Positions 34,562 through 42,685 of a DNA stretch of 64,000 nucleotides are shown in pieces (the first letter of the stretch is position 1; each line of letters opens with the position of its first letter). This DNA comes from Bacteroides sp. AN502(2024) (GTDB lineage Bacteria > Bacteroidota > Bacteroidia > Bacteroidales > Bacteroidaceae): contig NZ_JBGFSP010000003.1 of the NCBI RefSeq assembly GCF_041227145.1, forward strand, positions 1,922,001 to 1,986,000, given 5' to 3'. Position numbers and translations under genes: made by a program. The notes beneath the pieces are model-generated. The model searched no databases, had not been told where the DNA came from, and saw only the letters and a list, made by a program, of their open reading frames with translations.

Positions 34562-34641
34562 TTTCATTTGATAGTGAATAAATCTTTATAGACTTGTTAT
34601 CGCCTGTTAACCAGGAACAGAGTCATTAAAATTGCATGATT

Positions 34642-34679
34642 GAAGGTGTGTCGTAATGAACGATGCACCTTCTTTTTTG
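34642..34679 (+). terminator. Intrinsic terminator of the ECF/SusCD/thioredoxin operon
   Basis: GAAGGTGTGTCG (34642-34653) pairs with CGATGCACCTTC (34661-34672) using two wobble pairs, followed by TTTTTT. The rest of 34562-34908 has short imperfect repeats (for example CAAGC/GCTTG near 34840) but no gene or RNA that I can recognise. Confidence 0.85.
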
Positions 34680-34908
34680 TTTTCTATTGCGAATATTTAC
34701 TTTCCGATGCAGTATAGCAAACTATTGTTGAATCAAGGAATTACAGTTTAAAAGGTTCAAACTCAATTTCTGTAAGTAACTGAAAGTAAAACCATTGTCC
34801 TTTCGTTTTCCCGAAGACTGTCTCAGTCTCCATTTTCAAGCCACTTTGGGCTTGTTGCTTTCGACTACAAGATTAGTGATTTTTGAAGACATGACCCAAT
34901 TTTAATCC

Positions 34909-34945
34909 AAAATGTTTCATTTATGGGAAACATTTTATAACTTTG
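34909..34945 (+). promoter_or_regulatory. Promoter and operator-like palindrome of the TA module
   Basis: AAAATGTTTC (34909-34918) and GAAACATTTT (34927-34936) form a perfect 10-bp inverted repeat with an 8-bp spacer. It ends one base before a -7 element TAACTTTG (34938-34945), so it covers the -33 region. The first gene, at 34959, encodes an XRE-type DNA-binding protein, so autoregulation through this site is a natural inference. Confidence 0.7.
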
Positions 34946-34958
34946 CAAAAAGAATTAT

Positions 34959-35387
34959 ATGAAAGATAAATTTGAAAAAATCGGTAAGCTTTTCGGGCAG
35001 AGAAGAGTTGAATTGGGCCTGACACAGGCTGATGTCGGGGAAAGAATCGGTGTGGGTCGTGCAACTATATCCAAAATCGAGAGTGGAAAGGGGCTGACAT
35101 TTGATACTATCAATCGTGTGGCTAATGCGCTTGACGCTGAGGTGACTGTTACTCTCACGCCAAAAGTCAATCATGATAAGGAGGTGATCGAATATATAGT
35201 CACAGCAATCAGTGAATTTGCTAAAAGAAATTTCCTTACATTAAAAGAAGCTTCTAATTATCTTTTGCGTTTCAAGGGAATAGATTTTCTCGAGCAGTGT
35301 TATGCTGCTGAGCATACACTGTCAGTAAACGACTGGGTAGATGATATTACAGCAGTTTGCAAACGTAATGGAGGGAGAATCGGATGA
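34959..35387 (+). CDS. XRE-family HTH protein fused to DUF3791-like domain (putative antitoxin)
   Basis: 142 residues. The helix-turn-helix occupies ~9-62 (FGQRRVELGLTQADVGERI, VGRATISKIESGKG). The C-terminal part from ~75 (EVIEYIVTAISEFAKRN, LKEASNYLLRFKGIDFLEQCY, LSVNDWVDDI) resembles DUF3791, a small helical family usually encoded next to DUF3990. The stop overlaps the next start by 4 bp (ATGA). DNA-binding plus toxin-neutralising fusion is the usual antitoxin layout. The family label for the C-terminal part is from pattern memory and moderately sure. Confidence 0.8.
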   Translation: MKDKFEKIGKLFGQRRVELGLTQADVGERIGVGRATISKIESGKGLTFDTINRVANALDAEVTVTLTPKVNHDKEVIEYIVTAISEFAKRNFLTLKEASNYLLRFKGIDFLEQCYAAEHTLSVNDWVDDITAVCKRNGGRIG

Positions 35388-35857
35388 AACTTTATCACGG
35401 ATCTAATGTAATGATTGATCAGGTTGATTTTTACAAATGTCATCCTTTTAAGGATTTTGGATGCGGTTTCTACCTGACGGATAATATTAAACATGCCCGG
35501 AATATGGCCTTCCGACGCTGTATGCGCACAGGCGGAGAAGAATGTATAACTGAGTACGAATTCAATTTCGAGGGGGCTATACAGGATTTGAAGGTTAAGA
35601 TTTTCGATAAGCCTTCCGAGGAATGGGCTGAGTTTGTGATGATGAATAGAAACGAAACTATCACACATCCGGCACAGGATTATGATCTTGTAATTGGCCC
35701 GATAGCAGATGATTCGGTAGTTGTGTCTTTCCGTCTTTTTCAGGATGGATATATCTCTATATCCGAATTGGTGAAACGCTTGGAATATAAAGAGCTGAGT
35801 ATCCAGTATTTCTTTCACAATGCTAAAGCTATAAGTTATTTAACCCGTGTATTATGA
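35384..35857 (+). CDS. DUF3990 protein, putative toxin of the module
   Basis: 157 residues, no signal peptide. It begins MKLYHGSNVMIDQVDF, then FKDFGCGFYLTDNIKHARNMA, the typical DUF3990 opening. The H-G-S and G-x-G-F-Y-x-T elements resemble the NAD-binding part of ADP-ribosyltransferase folds, and a later DLVIGPIADDSVV segment is also conserved in the family. Its overlap with both neighbours (4 bp each) makes a three-gene translationally coupled unit with an HTH gene first. Toxicity by ADP-ribosylation of a cell target is an inference from the fold; no target is suggested by the sequence. Confidence 0.8.
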   Translation: MKLYHGSNVMIDQVDFYKCHPFKDFGCGFYLTDNIKHARNMAFRRCMRTGGEECITEYEFNFEGAIQDLKVKIFDKPSEEWAEFVMMNRNETITHPAQDYDLVIGPIADDSVVVSFRLFQDGYISISELVKRLEYKELSIQYFFHNAKAISYLTRVL

Positions 35858-36084
35858 CTAAAGAAAAGAATTTCCAATTTCTTCTTGAAGCAATATCTAC
35901 CGACATAATTGGATGGCTGATTAGAGATAACGGACTTTCTCTAAGTGAGGCTATTTCAACTTGGTATAATTCCGAAACTTTTGAAAAAGTATCTGAGCCC
36001 AATACTGGAATGTACATAGAGAGCTCGGCATACAACTATGATTTTTTGAAACGCGAACTTATGTCCGGCCGATTTCAGGTATAG
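35854..36084 (+). CDS. Small third protein of the TA module
   Basis: 76 residues, starting in the ATGA overlap with the DUF3990 gene. It is soluble and mainly helical (FQFLLEAISTDIIGWLIRDN, LSEAISTWYNSETFEKV) with an aromatic tail (SSAYNYDFLKREL). The pattern is loosely like the DUF3791 half of the first protein, so it may be a second, DNA-binding-free partner. The tight coupling supports it as a real gene. A weak hairpin follows at 36142-36172. Confidence 0.65.
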   Translation: MTKEKNFQFLLEAISTDIIGWLIRDNGLSLSEAISTWYNSETFEKVSEPNTGMYIESSAYNYDFLKRELMSGRFQV

Positions 36085-36246
36085 AACCGGCTTGATTGAT
36101 GAGGAGAATTGCCAATATCGGTTATGGTGGGAACGCAAAAAGGGAAAGAGCCGTGTAAAACACATATTTCCCTATACATAAATCGAAAATGGTTCTATTA
36201 GGATAAAAAACAAGACTTGAAATTTTATATTATGCTGTAAAATCAT

Positions 36247-36254
36247 TATGTTTG
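36247..36254 (+). promoter_or_regulatory. Putative promoter -7 of the DUF234 ATPase gene
   Basis: TATGTTTG matches TAnnTTTG and lies 22 bp before the ATG at 36277, giving a short leader with AAGG as ribosome-binding signal. Confidence 0.5.
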
Positions 36255-36276
36255 TATTACATAATAAATAAGGTAT

Positions 36277-37650
36277 ATGAAATTCGTTGATAGAATAGAT
36301 GAAGCAGCACGTTTGAAGAATGCTCTTGCGAGAGAGAAGTCCTCGTTAGTCGTTATGTATGGTCGCAGACGATTAGGTAAGTCAACGCTTATCAAAAGAG
36401 TGTTGTCGGACAATGATGTTTATTTTCTTGCCGACCGTTCCGAAGGCCAACATCAGAGAGCGTTGCTTGCTAAAGTAATAGCACAAGTGTTTCCAGATTT
36501 CGATAAGCTTGCATATCCGGATTGGGAGTCCATGTTTCGTGCGGTCAATTATCGAACAGACAAACGTTTTACTCTATGCTTGGATGAATTTCCGTATCTT
36601 GTGGAACAATCTCCAGATCTGCCGTCTGTTTTGCAGAAACTTGTTGATGAGAAGCAACTGAAGTATAATCTTGTGCTTTGTGGTTCTTCGCAAAACATGA
36701 TGTATGGGCTGTTCCTTGATTCTACTGCGCCTCTATATGGTCGTGCTGATGAGATAATGAAGCTTGCACCGATACGTTTGACGTATATTCAGGAGGCTTT
36801 GAGTCTTGATGCGATGAATGCCATTGAAGAGTATTCCGTATGGAGCGGTGTACCACGCTATTGGGAACTAAGGGAAAACAGAAATTCGCTTGACGATGCA
36901 TTGTGGCACAATATCCTTTCTGTAAATGGCACTCTTTACGAAGAACCTATAAAACTGTTTCAAGATGATGTTAAGGATATTGTCAAGACTTCGACAATAA
37001 TGTCTTATATCGGTACTGGTGCCAATCGTCTTTCTGAGATTGCTGCACGATGTAATGAACCAGCAACAAATCTATCACGACCATTAAAGAAACTTATCGA
37101 TCTCGGATTCTTGGAAAAAGATGTTCCGTTCGGGATTGATGAAAAGAATGCGAAAAAGAGCCTTTATAAGATAGCCGATCCGTTTATGGCATTCTACTAT
37201 CAGTTTGTTGTCCCGAATCGTTCGTTCATTGAACTTGGGCGTCGTCTTCCCATAGAACAGGCTTTAAACGCCCATTTTTCGGAATATGTGAGTATGCAAT
37301 GGGAAAAACTGTGCCGGGATGCTGTAACAGGTAATCTTGTCAATGGAGTAGTTTATGGTAGGGCAAAACGCTGGTGGGGTTCTGTTCTCAATGAGGATAA
37401 GAAGCCGGAACAAGTCGAGTTTGATGTGATGGCCGAATCACTTGATAAAAAGTATCTGTTGGTTGGCGAATGCAAATGGACAACTCAAGAGAATAGCAAA
37501 CAGCTGACTACCGAACTTCTCCGTAAAGCTAATTTGTTGCCATTTGCCAAGAACTATTCCATCGTTCCGATACTGTTTCTTAAGAATGCTCCGAAAGAGG
37601 ATATAGGGAATGCAATGCTTCCAGAAAATGTTGTCGAGTTAATGAGATAA
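36277..37650 (+). CDS. P-loop ATPase with C-terminal DUF234 nuclease-like domain
   Basis: 457 residues, no signal peptide. The N-terminal AAA/STAND-type ATPase has Walker A GRRRLGKST at 29-37 and Walker B LCLDEFPYL near residue 103. A winged-helix-like middle part (TGANRLSEIAARCNEPATNLSRPLKKLIDLGFLEKD) comes next. The DUF234 end has a PD-(D/E)xK-type arrangement: D383 in VEFDVMAES and E398-x-K400 in GECKW. These orphan ATPases are common in Bacteroidetes and archaea, but their role is unknown; the nuclease-like end and the setting next to a TA module are compatible with defence or mobile-element origin. Confidence 0.85.
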   Translation: MKFVDRIDEAARLKNALAREKSSLVVMYGRRRLGKSTLIKRVLSDNDVYFLADRSEGQHQRALLAKVIAQVFPDFDKLAYPDWESMFRAVNYRTDKRFTLCLDEFPYLVEQSPDLPSVLQKLVDEKQLKYNLVLCGSSQNMMYGLFLDSTAPLYGRADEIMKLAPIRLTYIQEALSLDAMNAIEEYSVWSGVPRYWELRENRNSLDDALWHNILSVNGTLYEEPIKLFQDDVKDIVKTSTIMSYIGTGANRLSEIAARCNEPATNLSRPLKKLIDLGFLEKDVPFGIDEKNAKKSLYKIADPFMAFYYQFVVPNRSFIELGRRLPIEQALNAHFSEYVSMQWEKLCRDAVTGNLVNGVVYGRAKRWWGSVLNEDKKPEQVEFDVMAESLDKKYLLVGECKWTTQENSKQLTTELLRKANLLPFAKNYSIVPILFLKNAPKEDIGNAMLPENVVELMR

Positions 37651-37758
37651 AAAAATAACAAATTCGTGATTTGCAGATGTTGGATTTTAGAAATGAAAGA
37701 GCCGTGCGGTTATAATAATTTTATTAGTAATAATAATATTAGTAATAACAATATTTCA

Positions 37759-37766
37759 TACCTTTG
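37759..37766 (+). promoter_or_regulatory. Putative promoter -7 of the second ATPase gene
   Basis: TACCTTTG fits the consensus and implies a leader of ~17 nt before the ATG at 37790. Upstream (37707-37752) is a low-complexity A/T stretch with two ATTAGTAATAA units. Confidence 0.6.
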
Positions 37767-37789
37767 CACTTGAATAAGATTTGAAGATT

Positions 37790-38920
37790 ATGGAGAACAA
37801 GCCTTTTATATTCGGCGTTGCCACATCGGGTGATAATTTTACCGACCGGGAGAAAGAAACAGAGCATCTGTTGATGAATTTCCGGTATGGTGTTAATACC
37901 GTACTGATTTCGCCTCGTCGTTGGGGTAAGACCTCGTTGGTGCAGAAAGTGTGTCGTTTGGCGCAATCCGACAAACTAAAAGTCGTATATCTCGATATTT
38001 TCTCGTGTCGCAGTGATAAGGATTTCTATGATGCATTTGCGGCTGCTGTCCTCAAACAAACATCTTCTAAATTGGATGAGTGGTTGGAAAATGCAAAATT
38101 ATTTCTGTCTCGTATCAGCCCGAAAATCTCAATGGGCACAGATCCGATGACGGATTTCTCCATTTCACTTGATATGAACCCAAAGAGCAACGATGTGGAT
38201 GAAATTTTGCAGCTTCCGGAAAAAATAGCGCAGAAGAAAGGCTGCAATATCGTTGTGTGTATCGACGAGTTCCAGCAGATTGCCGAGTTCAAGGATTCCA
38301 AGACATTTCAAAAACGCTTGCGTACTGTGTGGCAACTGCAAAAATCGGTATCCTATTGTCTGTTCGGCAGCAAGAAGCATTTGATGAATGAACTGTTCGA
38401 GAAAAAGAGTCTGCCATTCTATAAATTCGGCGATGCCATTTATTTACCGAAAATCGGAACATCGGATTGGGTAGGTTATATATGCAGTCGTTTTGAAGCT
38501 ACGGGCAAGCAGATCTCAAGAGAGTTGGCCGAAAGAATATGTCAAATAGCGGATAACCACTCGTCTTATGTGCAGCAGTTGGCGTGGTTGGTATGGATTC
38601 ATACGGATGGAACTGCTACCGAACAGGATTTTGAGGCGGCATATCAGGATATCATCGATCAGAATACCCCATTGTTCGAGAAGCAGACCGAAAGTCTTAC
38701 TACCTATCAGATGAATTTTCTGCGAGCTGTCATAGACGGGGTTCATTGTGAATTTACCACACAAGAGGTTTTACAAAAATACCACCTCGGTTCATCCGCA
38801 AATGTAAGTATCGTGAAAAGAGCATTAGTCAAAAAGGAACTTATAGAGATTGAGAAACGACAAGTTGTCATTCCCGATCCGGTGATGAAAGTGTGGTTAA
38901 AAAGAGAGTTGGGAATATAA
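37790..38920 (+). CDS. P-loop ATPase of unknown role
   Basis: 376 residues from the ATG at 37790 (MENKPFIFGVATSG); an in-frame TTG at 37781 is a poor start. Walker A is at ~41-49 (SPRRWGKTS), Walker B at ~155-160 (VVCIDE, D159/E160). The C-terminal third is winged-helix-like (FTTQEVLQKYHLGSSANVSIVKRALVKKELI), as in many archaeal-type or STAND-related ATPases. Unlike its neighbour it has no nuclease-like C-terminal domain. It belongs to the frequent Bacteroides ATP-binding proteins with no established function. Its stop is only 10 bp from the stop of the convergent radical SAM gene, and no terminator lies between. Confidence 0.85.
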   Translation: MENKPFIFGVATSGDNFTDREKETEHLLMNFRYGVNTVLISPRRWGKTSLVQKVCRLAQSDKLKVVYLDIFSCRSDKDFYDAFAAAVLKQTSSKLDEWLENAKLFLSRISPKISMGTDPMTDFSISLDMNPKSNDVDEILQLPEKIAQKKGCNIVVCIDEFQQIAEFKDSKTFQKRLRTVWQLQKSVSYCLFGSKKHLMNELFEKKSLPFYKFGDAIYLPKIGTSDWVGYICSRFEATGKQISRELAERICQIADNHSSYVQQLAWLVWIHTDGTATEQDFEAAYQDIIDQNTPLFEKQTESLTTYQMNFLRAVIDGVHCEFTTQEVLQKYHLGSSANVSIVKRALVKKELIEIEKRQVVIPDPVMKVWLKRELGI

Positions 38921-38930
38921 TAGTCCCATA

Positions 38931-39704
38931 CTAATAAGAAGCTGTTGCCGAAATACCCTCTTTTTCCAATAAAGCCACGATACGATCTAACTCTTCACGG
39001 GTAGCTTTCTGTAAATCGTGGTCGGGAGTTTCCCGGTCAATCGTGTATATCATTACCTGACGGGGAGCAATTTCCTTTACCGCTTCTATCCAAGGAAGCA
39101 CATACTTGTCAGATGTATTATCCATGTCTTTTCCCTGATAGCCTCCTTTCAGGAACATCGTCTGCACGATACAGTTTCCTTTGAACTCTTTCATCTTTTC
39201 GATGATCTTCTTAACAGAATATTTTCCGTTAGGACGGTCCAACAGATGAATATATTCTTCATCCACCGTATCCAATTTCAGAATATTGTTATCTATCTTG
39301 TTCAGCGCTTCGAATACGGCAGGACGGTCGATAAAGGTAGAGTTGCTCAATACACTTACTTTCGCTTTTGGGAAATATTTGTCACGGAGCGCAAGCGTAT
39401 CTTCTATGATTTCCGGGAAATGGGGATGTGCAGTCGGTTCACCGTTTCCGGCAAATGTCAACACATCGGGAGCGGGACCGTTCACCTGCATATCTTTCAG
39501 TTTCTCTTCGAGAGCCGCACGGACCTCTTCACGGGTAGGAAGAGATTTCTTCGTACGACGTTCGGCATTGAAACCACACTCGCAATAAATGCAGTCGAAT
39601 GAACAAACCTTACCGTCATCCGGTAATAAATTGATTCCCAAAGAAACGCCCAAACGGCGGGAATGGATAGGGCCGAAGATGGGTGAAGGAAAAATAATAG
39701 TCAT
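38931..39704 (-). CDS. Radical SAM protein
   Basis: 257 residues. The [4Fe-4S]/SAM site is C34-x3-C38-x2-C41 in VCSFDCIYCECG. The GNGEPTAHP segment (SAM-binding GGE-like motif) and a following TIM-barrel pattern support the fold. No SPASM-type Cys-rich end is visible. The general layout (PIFGPIHSRRLGVSLGINLLP at the start) is that of a conserved family in anaerobes near molybdenum-cofactor- or pyruvate-formate-lyase-activase-like proteins, whose reaction is not settled. It is monocistronic and cytosolic. Confidence 0.88.
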   Translation of the reverse strand: MTIIFPSPIFGPIHSRRLGVSLGINLLPDDGKVCSFDCIYCECGFNAERRTKKSLPTREEVRAALEEKLKDMQVNGPAPDVLTFAGNGEPTAHPHFPEIIEDTLALRDKYFPKAKVSVLSNSTFIDRPAVFEALNKIDNNILKLDTVDEEYIHLLDRPNGKYSVKKIIEKMKEFKGNCIVQTMFLKGGYQGKDMDNTSDKYVLPWIEAVKEIAPRQVMIYTIDRETPDHDLQKATREELDRIVALLEKEGISATASY

Positions 39705-39768
39705 CTTTTTCTAATTTTATCATTTACAATTTACTACTTTATCAACTACTAATTCTTAGGTAATGCCA

Positions 39769-39776
39769 CAAAATTA
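39769..39776 (-). promoter_or_regulatory. Putative promoter -7 of the radical SAM gene
   Basis: Plus-strand CAAAATTA reads TAATTTTG on the minus strand and gives a leader of about 60 nt. An alternative TATCTTTG (minus strand) lies at 39819-39826, next to the stop of the upstream gene. Confidence 0.4.
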
Positions 39777-39828
39777 AACTGCTGACTTTGTTTACTGATT
39801 TCTCCAATTAGCTCCGCACAAAGATAGC

Positions 39829-41865
39829 CTAAAACTTGATACGCAGTTGCATCTGTACATCTGATTTTTTATTTCCATAGATTAAATCATTGCCGGAACC
39901 AATCTCATTCCGGTCCAAGTAAACGGTTTCTCCGAACTTGGTTATGAACAACCAATGTTTATTCAGTTCATATCTCAAACGGATACTACACCGGAATCCA
40001 TGCCCTTGAAACGACGGGGTATAGAATGTATAAAGCAATCCTTTCTCGGATGCATATACGCGCGAATCATAACCGTCTGTAAAAAAGTAACTACCCTGGA
40101 CGTCAGCAAACAATCTGGTCCAAGGTAGTTTGTAGGATATCATTTGTGTTATCTGATATCCTTTATTAGCAGCTTTGTCCTGAGAATGAAAGTGATTGTA
40201 ATCTAAAGTTGTACGACTACTTAACACATCTCCCCAAAAATAGTTCAAACGGTAACGAAATTGATGATGAAAAATAGGAAGTGTCAGTACTCCTTTACTA
40301 CCTGTCCAATCTCGTTCTTTTTGTTTATAGCGGTACTTCAAATACATGGATATATGGTTGCGTGGAGTGAAAGTAGCCTGAATCAATCCATCCGTTCCAC
40401 GAGACGGCTTACTGACTCTATACTTTTTCCACGGGAAAGAGAATAAATCGAATGAAGCAAAGAATTTCCAATAAGCAAAAGGGGAAGTCTCCAAGCCGAT
40501 ATAACATCCTTGTTCGTTTTGAGTCATACTTCCTTCTCCAAAAGAGTGGGCAAACATAGCCCAATAGTTATAAGAATAAAACCGGTGTATCAACATAATT
40601 TGAGTGTTTTGAACCGGTGAATATTGCAGACGGTTCAAAGAAGCCCAACCTTGTTTTCCGATTGCTGTTTCTCCCTGAAAAGAAAAACGACGCCAACGAT
40701 AAGCATAATCCACTCCCAGATTATAAAAGTTATTTCCATATAGATTGTATTTGGAATAGCCTGTTAATTCCGGTTCGTATGTTCGGTTGAAAAGATAGTA
40801 AATACCGGTAATACCCAACCGGATACGGTTATGTTGATAACTCACATTGCCACCTGTCAATTGCATAATAAACAGGTTCTTTTTATCTGCTTCTTTTTGA
40901 CTCCTGTGCAGTCCGGTTTTGTAGATAGAGGTGATGGATCCATCAGTGATTACTCCATCTAACGAACGGTATGAATAGAAACCGGAAATATTCCAATCTT
41001 TAGATAAGGCAACAGTGGCAGCCACTCCTTGAAAATAATTGTATTCGTCAGTTGAAGAGTGTTTCTTTATCCCGCTGCTACGACTGTTGAAAGAAGAAGC
41101 ATAAATTGTCTTTCCCATCAGATAATCCGTACTAATCACCAGTCCCTGACCGAAACTGAGGCGATAGTTGCCAACAGCTAACGCTTTTAACCGTCCGCAG
41201 TTTTTCAACAGTAGATAAAAGGAATAATAATCGTAGCCATAGCGATTGTGTAAAGCTCCCAAAGGTTCTCCGGCATCTTTTTCAGCAACGACTCCTGCGT
41301 AAAGTCGGTCACTATACCGGAAACTGTATTTCACAGAGTTATAAACAGAAGGTCCTAAATAAGTATGTTCATAACCTTTCCGCTTATAAAAAGGTATATC
41401 AAAGCGAGTTAATATTTCATTCTTTCCATACTTTGCTGCGTTTTTCAACATAGTTTTCCACTGAAAAGAAGATTCATTGTTAATAGCTTTTATACAAACG
41501 AAAGGTAGTAAATACTGAATTGTTTGCTTGTCCATCTCTTCTACTAATTGAAGTTCATAGGTAGTTTTCATCTGTCCGTTTATATAGATGTAAGCCAACA
41601 GATGTTCAATCTGAATATTACTCAAGAAAGGAAACTGTTCAAGTTGTTCACGGGTAGCAGTATTCAAATTAATAGGTTCTTGCAGACGATTGGAAAGTTC
41701 TTCCAATTCATTTTCCCAATTCAAGGCATTAACAGAGTTATTAACAGATAAATCTTCAAGAATATCTTCTAAAAGACTTTCAGAGGGGTTTTGAGCACTA
41801 CAAGCAGGAATTATTAACAGGCTGTTTATAATACTTATCAACCATAAAAGTTGAATAGTTTTCAT
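39829..41865 (-). CDS. Envelope protein with helix-hairpin-helix N-terminus and beta-barrel-like C-terminus
   Basis: 678 residues. A signal peptide ends at a possible lipobox (IIPACSAQ). Residues ~55-135 carry helix-hairpin-helix patterns (INLNTATREQLEQFPFLSNIQIEHLLAYI; KTTYELQLVEEMDKQTIQYLLPFV). From ~140 to the end the sequence alternates polar and aromatic residues with Tyr/Trp/Phe-rich strands (RLSFGQGLVISTDY, RYELNKHWLFITKF), as in outer-membrane barrels, with a final aromatic KSDVQMQLRIKF. This combination is a known but uncharacterised Bacteroidetes family. DNA binding, suggested by HhH motifs, would be odd for an exported protein. Confidence 0.78.
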   Translation of the reverse strand: MKTIQLLWLISIINSLLIIPACSAQNPSESLLEDILEDLSVNNSVNALNWENELEELSNRLQEPINLNTATREQLEQFPFLSNIQIEHLLAYIYINGQMKTTYELQLVEEMDKQTIQYLLPFVCIKAINNESSFQWKTMLKNAAKYGKNEILTRFDIPFYKRKGYEHTYLGPSVYNSVKYSFRYSDRLYAGVVAEKDAGEPLGALHNRYGYDYYSFYLLLKNCGRLKALAVGNYRLSFGQGLVISTDYLMGKTIYASSFNSRSSGIKKHSSTDEYNYFQGVAATVALSKDWNISGFYSYRSLDGVITDGSITSIYKTGLHRSQKEADKKNLFIMQLTGGNVSYQHNRIRLGITGIYYLFNRTYEPELTGYSKYNLYGNNFYNLGVDYAYRWRRFSFQGETAIGKQGWASLNRLQYSPVQNTQIMLIHRFYSYNYWAMFAHSFGEGSMTQNEQGCYIGLETSPFAYWKFFASFDLFSFPWKKYRVSKPSRGTDGLIQATFTPRNHISMYLKYRYKQKERDWTGSKGVLTLPIFHHQFRYRLNYFWGDVLSSRTTLDYNHFHSQDKAANKGYQITQMISYKLPWTRLFADVQGSYFFTDGYDSRVYASEKGLLYTFYTPSFQGHGFRCSIRLRYELNKHWLFITKFGETVYLDRNEIGSGNDLIYGNKKSDVQMQLRIKF

Positions 41866-41909
41866 CCATAAAATGTTTTATTCTTCCTGCTTTTCCGCAG
41901 ATAAGACTA

Positions 41910-41917
41910 CAAAGATA
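41910..41917 (-). promoter_or_regulatory. Putative promoter -7 of the HhH/barrel gene
   Basis: Plus-strand CAAAGATA reads TATCTTTG on the minus strand (TAnnTTTG), 45 bp before the ATG at 41865. Confidence 0.55.
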
Positions 41918-41970
41918 CTTTAAATAGGTTAACATCAAAGAGAAATGCCTGAATAATAAAATTTTAATTC

Positions 41971-41978
41971 TATTTTTG
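41971..41978 (+). promoter_or_regulatory. Putative promoter -7 of the DUF4294 gene
   Basis: TATTTTTG fits the consensus, but it ends only 4 bp before the GTG start at 41983. Transcription would begin at about the start codon, so either the mRNA is leaderless or translation starts at the ATG at 42010. Confidence 0.45.
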
Positions 41979-41982
41979 TATC

Positions 41983-42588
41983 GTGAAAGGAAAGCTTAAC
42001 ATAGTAGTAATGACACTGTTTGCTATTGTTTACTGTTCATCGTATTCGAAGGCACAGGAAAAACAAAGCATCAATGGATATTTGGTACCGATGTGTATCT
42101 ACAACGGAGATACGATCCCATCTATCCAGTTGCCGACTGTGTATATCTTTAAACCTCTAAAATTCAAAAATGCAAAAGAACGCCAGGAATATTACCGGTT
42201 GATTCGCAACGTGAAGAAAGTATATCCTATCTCCAAGGAAATTAGACAGGCTATTATTGAAACTTATGAATATCTTCAGACATTACCCAATGAGAAAGCT
42301 CGCCAAAAACATATCAAACGGGTTGAAAAAGGCTTGAAAGATCAATATACTCCCCGAATGAAGAAACTCTCTTTTACACAAGGGAAACTGTTGATTAAAT
42401 TAATAGACCGCCAAAGCAATTCTACGAGCTATGAACTGGTGAAAGCATTTATGGGATCTTTCAAAGCAGGGTTTTATCAAGCCTTTGCTGCACTGTTCGG
42501 TGCCAGCCTCAAAAAAGAATATGATCCACAAGGTGAGGACAAACTAACGGAACGGGTGGTGTTGATGGTGGAAAGCGGACAAATCTAA
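41983..42588 (+). CDS. DUF4294-domain exported protein
   Basis: 201 residues with a GTG start at 41983 giving the signal peptide KGKLNIVVMTLFAIVYCSSYSKAQ; the ATG at 42010 would give a shorter signal with no basic N-region. The mature protein begins with the DUF4294 pattern (YNGDTIPSIQLPTVYIF, LKFKNAKERQEYYRLIRNVKKVYP) and is then helical and basic up to ~180. The domain is widespread in Bacteroidetes with no known function. It is divergent from the HhH/barrel gene and convergent to spoU. Confidence 0.8.
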   Translation: MKGKLNIVVMTLFAIVYCSSYSKAQEKQSINGYLVPMCIYNGDTIPSIQLPTVYIFKPLKFKNAKERQEYYRLIRNVKKVYPISKEIRQAIIETYEYLQTLPNEKARQKHIKRVEKGLKDQYTPRMKKLSFTQGKLLIKLIDRQSNSTSYELVKAFMGSFKAGFYQAFAALFGASLKKEYDPQGEDKLTERVVLMVESGQI

Positions 42589-42685
42589 ATACAAGAGATA
42601 TAGATGTTACTCGCAGGAACTATATGTCCAACGTGCAGCGTATATATACCCTATAAATAGCATCTTATATATCCTGCTCCTGCTG

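Noticed and set aside
36144..37706. 12-bp word GAAAGAGCCGTG at 36144 and 37695
   Set aside because: A 12-mer repeated once within a 64-kb window is expected by chance, and the flanks do not match.
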